Assembly (NCBI GenBank): GCA_948474755.1
Contig: CAOLHI010000361.1
Location: 62,001-126,000 of the forward strand
Origin: Ctenosaura bakeri
Lineage: Eukaryota > Chordata > Lepidosauria > Squamata > Iguanidae
Length of the DNA: 64,000 nucleotides
Direction: 5' to 3'
The position numbers were made by a program, and so were the translations under genes. The notes beneath the pieces are model-generated. The model had not been told where the DNA came from, ran no database searches, and was given only the letters and a program-made list of their open reading frames with translations. Shown here piece after piece: positions 44,626 to 56,560 of the stretch (positions are counted from its first letter, which is position 1; every line of letters starts with the position of its first letter).

Positions 44626-45335
44626 TATCAGTCTTCCCTTTCCCAAAGGTGAAGGGTGAACAGCAAATCACAAACTAGTAATTTAGTAAATTTCCCTCCC
44701 CTTTTAACCTTGAGGTCAGTGTAAAGAAGGAGATCTTACAGTGCTTCCATAAAGTGCTCAGGCTTAGAAAAAGGTACATGCTTTCATAATTGGAAATCAG
44801 ACACTAACTTTTGAATATGTGCATTATGCATATATTCATCCCGTAAAGGAGGGCAGCCATTATACCAGACATCAGATTGCTGCCATTGTCCCTTGTGCCA
44901 CTTTGTTGAGCAGGATGTGTGAGCAAGGCAGGTGGGAATAACTGGCTGTTTTTGTTCTGGGCCAGTCCATAGTGTGTATAAAAACTTGACATTTGGGACA
45001 AACCTACAATCAGTTCAGTCCAAAGCTGTCAAAGAGAGTGTTGCATAATATTTCACTGTGCATCTCTAAACACATAGGTTCAGTCAGTAACAGAGGTAAC
45101 TATGCTTAGCTGGAGGATTCTGGGACCTATAACCCTCAGCTTTTCCAAGTTTTGGTTTCCAAGTTCCAAGTTCTTTAATAAGGATATCCCTATTGCTGCA
45201 TATGAGAGCAAGACTGCGGCATGCTTATGGACAGTTCACCCAAAGCTGCCCTTCCCAAACTATAGCACTGAGAGAGGCAGGAACATCAAAGACCAAAAGA
45301 AAAACAGACCTTCTTGGCAGAATATTGTGCCACTA
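44626..45335. other. Unannotated spacer
   Basis: No gene is recognised. Near 45110-45160, 'tggaggattctgggacctat' and 'aacccTcagcttttccaag' resemble the repeat at 1-110. Confidence 0.45.
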
Positions 45336-45547
45336 GGCTGTTTCATGTAACACAAATATAGCACTATGATGCCAGTATAACTGCCACAGTCAAATCCTAT
45401 GGAATTCTGGGATTGGTAGTTGGTGAGGCACTAAAGCTCCCTGTCTGAGAATTCTAAATACCCTCCCCTAAACTACAAATTCCATAGGATGTAGCCATGA
45501 TAGTTAAAGGGGATTGTTATGCTACCTTTGTATAGTGTGAAAGGGCT
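45336..45547. mobile_element. Diverged palindromic GGCC-MITE relative
   Basis: It has the family landmarks in order: 'atagcactatgatgcc', 'tcctatggaattctggga', the long-form module 'gagaattctaaata', 'cctaaactacaaattcc' and 'ataggatgtagcc'. The termini are GGCTGTTTC and GTGAAAGGGCT. Arm identity is lower than in other copies, so it is older or a separate subfamily. Confidence 0.65.
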
Positions 45548-46738
45548 TATTGTGGTGGTGGCAACACTTGTGGAGATGGCTCTTATACCTGCTTCTTCAC
45601 AGCTAGTATCTTCATAGATGCTTTATACAATCATGCAGACTTACTCCCCCCAGCAGGAATCACACACATGAGCAAACACAATATCATTCATTTTGTTAGG
45701 TTGCCTTCCTTGGCCTTATCCAAGTACCAAATGTTTACAGTGAAATTTAGAAACCATAGTAACTTTTTAGCTATTTAAGGCATGTATCAATTGCCTCTCA
45801 AGCCACTGGGGCTTCTGAGGCAATGAGCAATAGATAAAAACATTTTAAAATGAAATACATGAATAAAAACTTTGAAAAACAGATTAAAACGACTCCTTAA
45901 AAATAATTTAAGTACAACAGACAGTGAAACCATCTCTTCTGAAGTACCTATTTATCTGTTTGCATAATCTTGCTTTTCTTCTTAAATTATCCTGCTAGGT
46001 ATTTACCTCCAGGTCCATTGTTGGTGTTTGGAGGACCACTGCCAAGTCAGAGTTGGATTTATTATGTACGTGATATTTCATGATGAAAAGAAGAGTTCTA
46101 GCATTCAGTAAAGGCTATGAGGAAGCAACACTTGCAATATCTGTGGATGCCCTTAAGAAACAGTAATATAGCAAAGGCCAGACGGGTTTGTGCTGTTTCT
46201 GATGCTTCTCAAAACAGTACTTGAAAAGTTTCTCTCAAAGGGAAGTTTGATTCTGGACGTAAGGCAGTAAAAGGAATGATCAGGTACATTAATTAATCAC
46301 AGCAAGCTTCTTCACTGACAGCTCATATGCCTCTTTTACAGGATCCTGTCTGGCGTGAAGCAATTAATCCTGGTGGGATTTGCACGTTCTCATGTTCTTC
46401 AATGTTATGTTTCATGGTGATGCATTGCAGTGGGAGGACGCCTGCTGAAAGATGGAAGGCAACTCTGATTTTTTACCTCAGGCAGCCTTCAAAGGAAGCG
46501 TCCTCTAGATGGAAAACAACGTAATAGCCCAAGGCCAAACAGGCCTATGAATGCTTCTTTGGGAATAAGTTCATTGAGTCAGAGTAGCTTATTTATGTTA
46601 TTAGGAAAATTCACACAAGAGTTGCTCATATATGTGTACGTTAGTGGTGGACATTTTGTTCCCATTGATGACTTGATTATTAAGTACAGGTATTTTCTTC
46701 TCACAAAATTGTCTGAGGAACATATCCACAAAGAGAGG
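45548..46738. other. Unannotated AT-rich spacer
   Basis: No gene or known repeat is recognised in 1.2 kb. Confidence 0.5.
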
Positions 46739-46781
46739 TGTGCGTGTGTGTGAGCACGTGCTTGTGTGTGTGTGTGTGTGT
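46739..46781. repeat. Interrupted (GT)n microsatellite
   Basis: GT units are interrupted by GC and AC steps. It lies 30 bp before the large palindrome. Confidence 0.9.
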
Positions 46782-46810
46782 AAGGGGGGAAAGAACCAAA
46801 GACAAAGCAA

Positions 46811-46905
46811 TGAAAATGATACCCTGGTATACAATAATTTGTATACAATACAATACATTGTATTGTATTGTATACAAATTATTGTATACCAGGGTATCAT
46901 TTTCA
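46811..46905. repeat. 95-bp near-perfect palindrome
   Basis: Two perfectly complementary 47-bp arms (46811-46857 and 46859-46905) flank a single central base, 46858. The left arm starts 'tgaaaatgataccctggtat' and the inner arm is built of 'acaatacaatac'. Complementarity continues outward for about 12 bp with few mismatches ('caaagacaaagcaa' against the complement of 'tttctttgtctttg'). At 46921-46965 a third, partial unit repeats 'acaatacattgtattgtata' and 'tatacaataattt'. Frames on both strands here (up to 130 codons) are artefacts of the symmetry. Confidence 0.93.
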
Positions 46906-46965
46906 TTTCTTTGTCTTTGTCTACAATACATTGTATTGTATACAATGATATACAATAATTTGAGT

Positions 46966-47034
46966 GGCACTGAAAAAAAATCACAACAGTTGTATAAAAA
47001 AGCTAATCATAGTGCTGTTTATTATGTACTTCAG
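46966..47034. other. Unannotated spacer
   Basis: No feature is recognised. Confidence 0.5.
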
Positions 47035-47165
47035 GGAGGAGGAATGTGTTTCCCTCCAGATGTTGTAGGAATGCAGCTCCCACAAGAACTCACAATTGAC
47101 AATACTGGTAAGGGCCGATGGGAGTTATAGTTCACACACATCTTCAGGGCACAAGTTTCTCACTC
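47035..47165. repeat. hAT-like palindromic MITE
   Basis: The arms are 'ctccagatgttgtaggaatg' followed by 'cagctcccacaag', and inverted 'gatgggagttatagttcaca' followed by 'acatcttcaggg'. This is the most complete copy of the 'ccagatgttgttggactaca' class in the window. Confidence 0.65.
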
Positions 47166-47788
47166 TAACACACACAGTAAATAATTATACACAAACAAGC
47201 CCTATTAAACCTTATTATGTACAGACCATACTGCAATAGAGCAAAAGGCATATCTCAGCTGACCATTATGAGATCTTTACAAGAAACGATGGATTTTTTA
47301 TAACAGTGGATGTCTGATTTCCTCAACACTTAAGATATATGTAAGACAAGACTTGTCCCAATTAATTGGGGTGGAGTAGATATTTGGAAACAGATGGAGC
47401 CAGGCCAGCAGAACTATGGCAAAACTTATTTTTAAGAAGCCGACTTGATTTGCACTTCACAACTAACCCCTTAAACATGATTTAAGACTGTAATTAGGGC
47501 TGTCAGGTTTCAGGTCACCGAGTGGAAATCTTGGGAGACTGCTCTATTTCTCTAGGTTTCCAAGTGGAAAGATAGATCTCAGGCTGATTGTCACTGGAAG
47601 AAGAGAATTTTGATTTTTGTATGTGACTTGGCTTCTCCATGCATTCCGTCCAGCCTTAGACTTCTTTTCTCAGTGTGAGGAAGTCTATATGTGCATTGTA
47701 CTTATGTAACATAGGCGCACTGAAAAGCCTGGGAAAGGGAAGCGGCACAAAGATGGTAGGTGCATAAACTTGCTGTGCTATTTCGTAG
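47166..47788. other. Unannotated spacer
   Basis: No gene or known repeat is recognised. Confidence 0.5.
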
Positions 47789-47944
47789 TCCATGTCCACG
47801 CTAGACCGTTATAGTACTATTATTCCACTTGTAACATCCTAGTGAATCCTGGGGTTTGCAGGGAGGGGCCTCAAACCCCAGGATTCCATAGGATGTTGAA
47901 AGTGGAATAACAGCACATAAAACAGTCTAGTGCAGAAATGGCCA
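47789..47944. mobile_element. Palindromic GGCC-MITE (short form)
   Basis: The termini are 'tccatgtccacgctagacc' and 'ctagtgcagaaatggcca'. The arms meet at 'gcagggaggggcctcaaac'. The flanks are TAG (47786-47788) and TAG (47945-47947), an exact 3-bp duplication. Confidence 0.9.
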
Positions 47945-49174
47945 TAGTCTCCAACTGGCCCTGTCTGGCAAGAAGAGTCTCACTCAATCCTCTGTTGTCC
48001 CACTTTTTCAGTTACTTTTAAAATGTCTCAGTTTCTCTCTCTTTCTCTTGTGTTTCTCCTTTGTCCTCAGCTTACTTCTCTTGCTGCAAACCGAATTCAT
48101 AGTGCAAGGGTAGCTTGCATACTCAGGGGGGCAGAAAGAAGAGGAGGGGCAGAATCATGCCCTCCCCAGTGGGCTCCAGCAAAAGAAAACTATTGCTATC
48201 TGTCTTAGCTTGTGAGTTCTTCCTCATTCATAACTTTTGCCAAGTAGACTACACTCTGATGTTGCTTGGCCATATGAATTCCAGTTTTCATCTGTGAAAT
48301 GTTGGCAAATATTCTGTTTGGAGCAAGGCAGGAAGTGGAGTGCCAATATTGTGTCTCCCGAGCCTCCTTTATTGTACAAGCCCTGACAGCAGCAAAAGCA
48401 TATTAAAAGAAAATATTTAGCTGGCAGTGAGTGTTCCACACAGCCTAGCAACAGCACAGCTGTTGGAAAAACCTTCCATGTTGTAAAGTTGTAGATAAGA
48501 CCATTTGGAATGAAAGTTCCAGTAGGAATGGCAGCAACTACTGAAGCTGCTAGGTACATTTTTCTGTTTCTTTCAAAAAACAGTTTTGTCAACAACAAAA
48601 CAAAACTTTCCTCTTGCTATTATTTACTTAGCTGGATTCAACTAAATTTCTAGCTTGTTGTATATGTGCCATTTCCACAGTCAATTGATCCAGAAGCAGT
48701 TTCAGCACATCTCTCATCCCTTCTCTATCCTATGACATCACAAATGGCCATACCTATGATATTCTAACAGCCCTCCCCTGTGACATCACAAGCCCCCTCA
48801 TCTCAGGTTTTGGGCCTGAAGTCTCCAAGAACAAGATTCTATTGTCCTGGAAACTATAGGAATAGTTGAACTCACATTTATACAAGTCCATATATCACTC
48901 TTCATGTACTATGTTAATCATTAAATCCTTAAAATGAATTAGAACAGGCTATCAGGGAAATGCCTTTTTGGAAGTTGCAGAAGGTAAATGGAAGAACAGC
49001 TGGATGATTGAAACAGGGGCAGGAGGAAATAGAGGGATGTAATATCATCCTCCAATAATAATCTAAATTACTGGAATCTGGCCCAAATGTGGAAACAGAT
49101 TAAAAGCAGGTTGAGGATTTTTGTTTTAACTGCTCGTGGTACAGAATTGTTGCTGACTCCATTAACTTTACCAC
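47945..49174. other. Unannotated spacer
   Basis: No gene or known repeat is recognised in 1.2 kb; a minus-strand 124-codon frame at 48224-48598 has no domain. Confidence 0.45.
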
Positions 49175-49584
49175 GACCCTTTTCGCACATTACCCATTTG
49201 TGCAGCTGGGGGGACACCTCGCGTGAAAAGCCTCATCTGGAACACTGCCACTTCCCCACTCCTTCGTCCCGCAGGTCGCTTCCTGGTAGAGCAACCGTTG
49301 TGCTAGCGCCCCACCCCTTCCTTCCGCAGTGCAGTCTGGGAGCTGTAGGCTGCGCTGGCGGGAGGAAGCGCGACCGGGCCGGCTTGTTCGGTGCACTGCA
49401 CACAGGTAAGTGCGCAAAGGCCCCGTGAGCATTGCGCGACTGCGCAGTATTTTCAGCTTAGAGCTGAAAATAAGAAAATACATGTGTGTCCCGCTTTAGG
49501 CTCCTGAGCATCGCGTGAATGGGAGTGTGTCGTACGGACGCTCAAGGGGCCCTTGCGCAAAAAAAACTGTGTGCGAAAAGGGCC
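49175..49584 (+). mobile_element. GC-rich GGCC-MITE copy M8 with splice-donor motif
   Basis: The termini are 'gacccttttcgcac' and 'gtgcgaaaagggcc'. The flanks are CAC and CAT (2 of 3). A consensus donor ACAG|GTAAGT lies after 49405. It is followed by the family hairpin 'tattttcagcttagagctga'. Near the left end the minus strand has 'ggtaatgtgcg', a mutated counterpart of the left-hand donor of M7. Confidence 0.88.
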
Positions 49585-50291
49585 CATATGTCTGTTATGT
49601 AAAAGCCGAACATGCCCTTGAGAATTGTTTTCATTATATGGCATCTACTTGTTTTAAGGCCTTGTTTAAGAGTACTGCATGACTCTGATAGAATATCTCT
49701 CACACTCAACTTTATTGAGTTTTGCTGAATCTCACAGACATTTTCTCACAGACCCATACTTGGTTTGTGAAATGGCATTTTTTTCCTATAGATTTTAAAC
49801 TTTTAAAACTTTAAAACTTTTCATTTTCTACCAATTTCTGAGTTTATTTATATAGTCTTCCTAATTAACACTATTACCATTGAGTAAACTGTGTTTCTGC
49901 GTATTTTTTTTCAATTGTGCATATTTTTGCTGCTGTCATTTTAAAATATTGTTTTGTTTCATTTGATTCCTCTGAAATGCCCTGGAAGCTTGCAAATGTA
50001 TGGATGCTCAAGGAGAGGTGTGCACAAATCTTTGCAAGCATGAAAAGGCTACTTTCTTCACATGTTAATTTAGAGCAGAGGTTGGCCACAGGTAGTAGAT
50101 CACAATCTATTGACAGATCTCTGAGTGATTTTCAGTAGCTCATCTCCCAATTGTCTATTAGTGGCAATGACTTTAAAAAAAAACCCATCCTATATTAGGT
50201 TGCTGAAGAAGAACATTTGAGGAAAAACAGAGTGTCAGTTTTTATGTGGAAAAACATGTGATCTATTTTGATCTAGGATCCAAAAGTCCTA
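49585..50291. other. Unannotated AT-rich spacer
   Basis: No gene or known repeat is recognised. Confidence 0.5.
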
Positions 50292-50382
50292 AACCATTTC
50301 TGCACTACATATAATGCTATTATTCCACTTTCAATATCCTGTGGAATTCTGGGGTTTGTAGTTTTCTGAGACCAAAGAGCTA
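50292..50382 (+). mobile_element. Palindromic GGCC-MITE, left half (long form)
   Basis: The left arm is 'aaccatttctgcactacat' to 'gtggaattctggggtttgta', then part of the long-form module 'gaccaaagagct'. The right arm is replaced by a Tigger-like fragment starting near 50383. Confidence 0.8.
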
Positions 50383-50585
50383 GGTGTGGTTCCAGGATCC
50401 CCTGTGGATATCAAAATTCGTGGATGCGCAAGTCCCATTAGGCACAATGGTGTAATAAAATGGTGTCACTTATATAAAATGGCAAAATCAAACTTTGCTT
50501 TTTTGGATTTTTTTAAAAAAAATATTTTCAAGCATTGGTTGGTTGAGTCTGTGGACACAGAATTCCCAGATATAGAGGCCAATTG
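50383..50585. mobile_element. Tigger-like element fragment
   Basis: The sequence 'gtggttccaggatcccctgt', 'ggatatcaaaattcgtggat' and 'gcgcaagtccc' is internal Tigger sequence. The right end, 'ggttggttgagtctgtggac' to 'agatatagaggccaattg' followed by TA, is a Tigger terminus with its TA target. The left terminus is missing where it meets the MITE half. Confidence 0.72.
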
Positions 50586-51080
50586 TATGTTGTTGTTTTT
50601 TTTTTAAAATGCTGTTAGATTTTTGGTGAAGAATATGCAGTGCTTCATAAGTCTGCAGTAGTATTGCTGAATGTTTGGCTCATGTTAAAATATTTTTCCA
50701 ATTTGATTGCCCAGCACTCTGACCTCTACTTGTCCTCTTCTCCAGACAAAGAATTTGTTTCATCACATTGGTTATAAGAAGCAGATTCATTGCCCTGATT
50801 GTTTTTCATAATGAAGTGAGCTCATATGTAAATAGTTTGGAAAATGGGCTGTGATGCTGGGCCGACTTCTCAGCTATAGATCAGTAATTAGACTTCTCTG
50901 GGGAAAGGATGAAATGGAAGAGGAGCAGGATTACATTAGCTTACTGAGTCATCATGAATCTCATATTCTCCCTTGCATCCTAAGATGAAACTTTAGTTAT
51001 GGCTTTCAGTGTTTTTATGACCTGGGGAGTTATTGTTTAAGTAGCTTTGCTTGGTTTGCAAAGAAGATGCAATACCTCCA
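50586..51080. other. Unannotated spacer
   Basis: No gene or known repeat is recognised. Confidence 0.5.
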
Positions 51081-51260
51081 GTGTGATGTGGTGGTTTGAG
51101 CACAGGGTTCAGTTCTCTGCTCAGCCATGGAAACCCACTGAGTGACCTTGGGCACGTCACATACTCTCAGCCCTGGAAAGCCCCATGACAGGTTTGCCTT
51201 AGGGTAGTCATAAGTGACTTGAAGGCACACAACAACAACAGCAACAGCAACAACAACAAT
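51081..51260 (+). repeat. Sauria SINE (near complete)
   Basis: The tRNA-like head 'gtgtgatgtggtggtttgag' and a B-box-like 'gggttcagttctc' are followed by 'ctcagccatggaaacccact', 'gagtgaccttgggcacgtca', and the tail 'cataagtgacttgaaggcac' ending in (CAACAA)n. This layout defines the squamate Sauria SINE, mobilised by Bov-B-type LINEs. A deletion has removed part of the middle. Confidence 0.9.
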
Positions 51261-52059
51261 GTTCTTCAACAGGCGTGAATATATACTTGACTGTATTGTG
51301 ATTTAAACCAGAATCAGAAGCTCTACATTTTGATTTTCAGCAGGAGTGTCACAAATTATGCAGGTATTCACTGATGTTTAGACTTTCTTGATATATAATC
51401 CTAGCAAGTAAGAAACAAAGTTATGCTGGATTGTTATTTACATTTTTAATTTATTCATTTAAATTCAAGTCACAGTTAGCTGGCTGATGTGCTCCCTCCT
51501 CCCAGGAGACTGGGGAAAATACTTTATTTGGTCCTTAAGATACTGGAGGATTGATTTTTGCTGCAGCTCCCCTACTACAAAATAAAATGGCTAAACTGGA
51601 GATCATGCCTGAGAATCATTATGAAAACCTATTTCTCCGTATCGACATGGGATGTCCAGATCGCTTAGTGTCCTTTCAGGTTAGCCAGAACCAAATCAGA
51701 AGCATTGCAAAAATAAAACAAGAAACATTCTCAACACTGAGATAGCCCTCCTCAACAAAAAGAAAAAGAAAAAAACAGCTAGAAAAGGAGCTTAGAAAAA
51801 GAGATTCAATGGGTTTCTTCTAGCTGGGACCAGTAACTATATTTATGTTGCTGAGACTGCAGGGGAAATAGGAGTCAGTGCTACTCGAGGGATTTGCAAA
51901 ACCCTCAGTATTACTGGCCAAATAGATGCCTGGTTTTCAGCATGCATAAAAGGACCAATACTAGATCTCAGTGAAGGAGTGCAGCGGCTAAGGTGTCTAA
52001 ACAGCACTGATCTGTTGTACTTGTGGTACTTCCATATCTGGTTATGGATTTCAGTTAAG
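51261..52059. other. Unannotated spacer
   Basis: A 64-codon frame at 51551-51745 and the adjoining A-rich stretch have no recognised domain. No gene is called. Confidence 0.45.
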
Positions 52060-52380
52060 CAGCCATGGACATAAGGAGTCTAAACAAAGGGACTAGAAGA
52101 GTCTCTTTGTTAAACTGTACATGTAATTCAGTGGTGGAGTTCCTTGCCGCAGATTGTACTTACAGCTTTAAAGAGGGACTGAATAAATTCATCAACAGCT
52201 ACTATTCAGAATGGCAGTATGCATCTGTATATGTCGTGCCAGGAGTCACAAAATGGAGGGTGCAGTTGTAGTCATGCCCTGTAATGGGCCTCCCATTAGG
52301 GAAAGAGCTGTGTGAGCAGAATCTTGGGCTAGATAGGCCTCTATCCCAATCCAACATGGAACTTCTTACGTTCTTATGTA
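52060..52380 (+). repeat. CR1/L3 LINE 3' region
   Basis: The order is 'gtggagttccttgccgcaga', 'tttaaagagggactgaataa', 'attcatcaacagctactatt', 'cttgggctagataggcctct' and 'acttcttacgttcttatg'. This corresponds to the 3' end and UTR of an L3/CR1-type LINE, ending in its (TTCTTATG) repeat. No reverse-transcriptase motif remains. Confidence 0.8.
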
Positions 52381-53773
52381 AAGAAGCTGATAGACTGAAC
52401 ACAGCAGTTTATTTAGACAGAAGCTAAGCAGAGTATGAGGTGCAAGATTGTCAGACAATTACACTTAGTTTATACAGAGTTCTTACAAAACCATGCAGTG
52501 GTCACAGCTGAGCAACAAAAGGCTATGACAGTCATGCAAACTTAGCAGTAATGAACAAGCTCTGTTTCCAAAGTTTGTTCTTTGTATCACATACTGGTGT
52601 TCCAGCTGGTATCCTTTAGCAGCAGAACATGCCAAGATGTTTTCGAACAAGGTTCAGAATATTTTGTATATGTTCAACTTAACTTGAAATGGCTAAGAGC
52701 TTGCAACCTTTTCCTGTGTCTAAGGAGACATCTTCTTCAGCATGCCTTTACCATACCTGGGTCCAGCAAACACCTCCTGACCTTTCCTCTTCAGTCTCCC
52801 CTTTGATCTTTCAAGGCTCTAAAGAAGTGGGTAAACCAAACCATGTCAGAATGACAGGTAAGAGCCTGATCTTCCACAAGCACGATTAGGCCACTGGGTC
52901 AGAACTCCCCCGCCCCTAATTAAAATGGAACATCAGCCATCTTAGCCTGTGCCTTTAATAATCAGCTAGTGCCTTTAATAAATGTTTGGGAGCAACAATT
53001 GATTTAAGGTATGAAAATTGCTTTCCAAAATCTTCTGCATTTCTGCACTTCTGCATTTCTTTTGCAGGAAATCACCTGTGCTTATGCTCTACAAATCTTA
53101 TGCTCTACAAATGACAGCTATTATATATATAAAAAAAACACCTTGATTTTGATTCCGCAAAAACTTGTTTATAATGTCTTAGCCAAACAACTTGTCATTC
53201 TTTTTTTAGCCCTTTAGGGAATATAGGTTCTGCAAGGCTCTGCCTGTTCCATCTAATTAATTTGAAAGTACATGTTTAATCCCAAGCATACATTTCATGA
53301 AATTTTAAAATGTGCATCTTTGATACTGTTCTTCTAACAAGTGCAGGGAACATCCTTAATAAAATATTCAGCACAGCACCACTTAAATAACTGGTGCCAA
53401 TGCTCTTTTAAATAGTAAATAGGCAGTCATTCACTGAGAAGTGATTGCCCATTAAGAAACATGCCCTTTATACCATTTCTGATAGATACTTGTTTCCTGC
53501 AAAAATAATTGGGTGCCATCCAACTATAGTCAAACACAATCTTATACGCACTTATTTGGGAACAATTCCCACTGAAAATAATCGCCTTACTTTCAAGGCA
53601 GCATGAACAGGGCTGCTCCCTCAATGTGGAAGCCACTTTATTCCATGTGAATTATAATGTATGTCTACCTCTGAACTAAACAGCTTAAGCCAATAGAAAA
53701 ACAGGTATAGAGCATGATTTATCCAAAGCAGAGCTAGCTCAAGGAATTTTGTTGCCTGAAGAAAAGTGATTGA
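52381..53773. other. Unannotated AT-rich spacer
   Basis: No gene or known repeat is recognised in 1.4 kb. Short local duplications occur near 53037-53110 ('ttctgcatttctgca', 'tgctctacaaat' twice). Confidence 0.45.
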
Positions 53774-53975
53774 GGTAGACTCCACATTACACTGTCATAG
53801 TGTTATTATTCCAAATTCAACATCCTATGGAATCCTGCGATTTCCAGTTTATGGAGGGCCATTTAGAATTCTCAGCTAAAGAGGACTTTGACCTCAGGGA
53901 ACTACAAACCCCAGAATTCCACAGGATGTTGAAAGTGGAATAATAGCACTAGAACAGTGTAGTGTGGAAATGGCC
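53774..53975. mobile_element. Palindromic GGCC-MITE (long form, reversed centre)
   Basis: The termini are 'ggtagactccacattac' and 'gtgtagtgtggaaatggcc'. The central module is in the opposite orientation to 15765: 'ggccatttagaattctcagc' then 'gaggactttgacctc'. The flanks are TGA and TAA (2 of 3). Confidence 0.86.
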
Positions 53976-54437
53976 TAAATCTCACTGCACCTAGGGAGAG
54001 CATCAGAGCTTGGAAAGTTACTTTTAAAAGCAATTAGTTACAGTTATAGTTCCAAGGCTCCTGTAAGTAGATACTTACTATCAGGGTTCTAATTTTCAAA
54101 AAGGAACTCTGTATTCTGTTTCTCAAAAGTAAAGAAAATAATTGCTTTCTAGTTACTTTAAAAAAAACTTGAGTGCTACAAGCTGATGACCTCTGGCACA
54201 AGGCACATGCCTTCCTTGTGGTTGTCTTAGGATTCATAACAGAGTACAAGGTAGCAGGAGGAAGCTGCATGTGAATCAGGTGATACTCAACCTTTACCAT
54301 TTCATGAGATCGCACCATGGTAATTGTGAAAATGATTAAAAATTCAGAGTTAAACTGAGAAAAGACTGACATTATTCCTCATTAACTTACAATAGTCGTA
54401 TAACATATATTAGGTACCAGGAAAAGGAACTAACTAT

Positions 54438-54632
54438 GACCATTTCCACAGTTATAGTGCTATTATTTTACTTTAAGCATCCTGTGGAATTCTGGGATTT
54501 GTAGTTTCCCGAGGTCAAAGAGCTCTCTGGCTGGGAATTCTAAATGCCCCTCCCTAAACTGCAAACCCCAGGATTCCATAGGATGTTGAAAGTAGAATAA
54601 TAGCACTAGAACAGTGTGGTGTCGAAATGGCT
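54438..54632. mobile_element. Palindromic GGCC-MITE (long form)
   Basis: The termini are 'gaccatttccac' and 'gtggtgtcgaaatggct'. The central module is 'aggtcaaagagctctctggc' then 'gggaattctaaatgcccc', in the same direction as 15765. The left arm has lost a few bases. Confidence 0.86.
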
Positions 54633-55002
54633 TCAGAGAAAGGCAAGGGCAAAAGACACACAGCAACAAATGAACTATTTTGTAACTACAAGTACTTTCC
54701 CCCCGCTTTGTTGGGCAGGAAAGATCATGTGGCATACATTGTGCACATCTTCTAATATGTCTGGCAGTTCAGGAGAGATGGTTGGAGGAGCTGCTGCCAT
54801 TCCCGGCTTCAGTTTCTGTTGCTTGAGACAGTTGCCTTGCTTTATCTAAAGGAGAAAAAAGCTTCAAATGGTAAGGCTTACTCTGAGCCAAAGCTTAGCC
54901 CATGGAAGCTCCAGAGATCTAAGGCTCTTTTTGCATGCCATCTTAAATCTGCATCAGTCACACTTTGCTCCCACTCTGGGAGCCACCTTACTACATGACA
55001 TT
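54633..55002. other. Unannotated spacer
   Basis: No gene or known repeat is recognised. Confidence 0.5.
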
Positions 55003-55077
55003 GACTGTTCCCACACTGGACTGTTATAGTGCTATTATTCCACTTTCAATATCCTATGGAATCCTGGGGTTTGCAGA
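55003..55077 (+). mobile_element. Palindromic GGCC-MITE, left-arm fragment
   Basis: Left arm only: 'gactgttcccacactggac' to 'atcctggggtttgcag'. The right arm is absent. Confidence 0.78.
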
Positions 55078-56163
55078 TCTCAGTATTTGCTGAACAAATA
55101 CAAAAGGGAAATAAAGATAAAATTTTGTTTCAAAATAAGATTTAAATTTAAAAAGAAACAAACATATGTCATATGTCAAAGTAAAAACCCTATAAAGTGT
55201 TAGTAAGGAACAGTGTTTGAGGTTCTGTTTTTAATTCCCATAATAGGGTGATGTAGCATCATTCAAACAAATCAACTATGCCTCCTAGATCTCATCCACC
55301 CTCATGTGTTTTGGAATACCTATAGTAGGACTGACTCTACTTAGGCGGATATTTCCTGCAAGACAGATTTTCTACTGAGAAGTCTGCTGGGAGGGGTGAG
55401 ACTGCAATGTACATGAAATAAAACATGACAGCAGAGACCTGGGAAAGCAAAATGGGGGCACAAAATCTTTTAAAACTACTGTATATCAGAGTTGGTGTGA
55501 CTTTCCCTACAGCTGAAGGTCAAGGGGAGATTTTGACTAGCTGTGAGCCAGTTAATTTTGAGATTGGTTTTCACTCCTTTGAGAGTAAAGCATCTCTCCA
55601 CAAGCTCCTGAATTTGTGCTAAAAAGAAACAGCAGGAGAGGATCCGAACCAGGAAGGAAACCAGTCACAATCACCTGGTGTAATCCCCATGCCACAGACT
55701 TCAGTTGGAAGTTTCAACTTAACCATATGGTGGTAGACTCAAGTCTTCAAAAGCAGATGGACACTGTTCCTCACGTCTGAAGCTTGTGGAGGCTTGCAGC
55801 TTGAGGCAGCACAGGAACATGTGTCTAAGGAGTCCTGAAGCAATTCCTTCAGTATCTATATCTGTATTTATTACATGTATAGCCCACTTTTCACCCAAAG
55901 AATTCAAGGAGGGATGTGTGGCTATATTTTTCACTTCTAGCTCAATTCTAGCTTAATTGCATTGCACAAGACCCATTAATTTTTAAAAATTTATTACTTA
56001 TTCAGATTATATTCTATCTTTCTCCTGGCACAGGACTCATCCTAACAACTTAGAAATATAGTCCCCACTGTAACAGTGCCTTCACAATAGTTTAAAAAAC
56101 AACTTTAGCCTTGTGGTAGGAGGTGAATTGAATTCCATGTTGTTAAGTATGTGCTGAGACTCT
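55078..56163. other. Unannotated AT-rich spacer
   Basis: No gene is recognised. At 55858-55905 'attacatgtatagcccactt' resembles an inverted LINE tail. Confidence 0.45.
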
Positions 56164-56365
56164 GGCCATTTCCTCACTACACTGTTATAGTGCTATTATT
56201 CCACTTTCAACATCCTATGGAATCTTGGGGTTTGCAGTTTAGGGAGTGGCATTTAGAATTCTCAGCCAGAGAGGTCTTTGGCCTTCAGAAATGACAAACC
56301 TCAGAATTCCACAAGATGTTGAAAGTGGGATAATAGCACTATAACAGTGTGGTGCAGAAATGGCC
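56164..56365. mobile_element. Palindromic GGCC-MITE (long form, reversed centre)
   Basis: The termini are 'ggccatttcctcactacac' and 'gtgcagaaatggcc', with flanks TCT (56161-56163) and TCT (56366-56368), an exact 3-bp duplication. The central module reads 'gcatttagaattctcagcca' then 'gaggtctttggcc', as in 53774. Confidence 0.92.
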
Positions 56366-56387
56366 TCTGTATGACAAGGGACATGGC

Positions 56388-56560
56388 TCAGTAATGGCAG
56401 CACCTCAGCTGCTTCGCATGCAGAACATCCAAATTTCCATCCCCAGCATCAGCAAAACTCCTCTTTGAAAGTCTGAAGAATTGCTGCTGCCAGTCAGTGC
56501 CAACAGTAGTGGACCTGATGAAGTGAGGACCCTTTCTATGTTCCTATATAAATACTGCGA
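56388..56560 (+). repeat. tRNA-derived SINE (MIR-like layout)
   Basis: The head 'ggctcagtaatggcagcacc' and 'tgcttcgcatgcagaacatc' is followed by 'tttccatccccagcatc', 'gctgccagtcagtgccaaca' and the tail 'tttctatgttcctat'. Same family as 37625. Confidence 0.72.

Noticed and set aside
46579..47130. Overlapping frames of 89-130 codons on both strands
   Set aside because: They arise from the GT microsatellite and the palindrome; the symmetry makes the same peptide appear on both strands.
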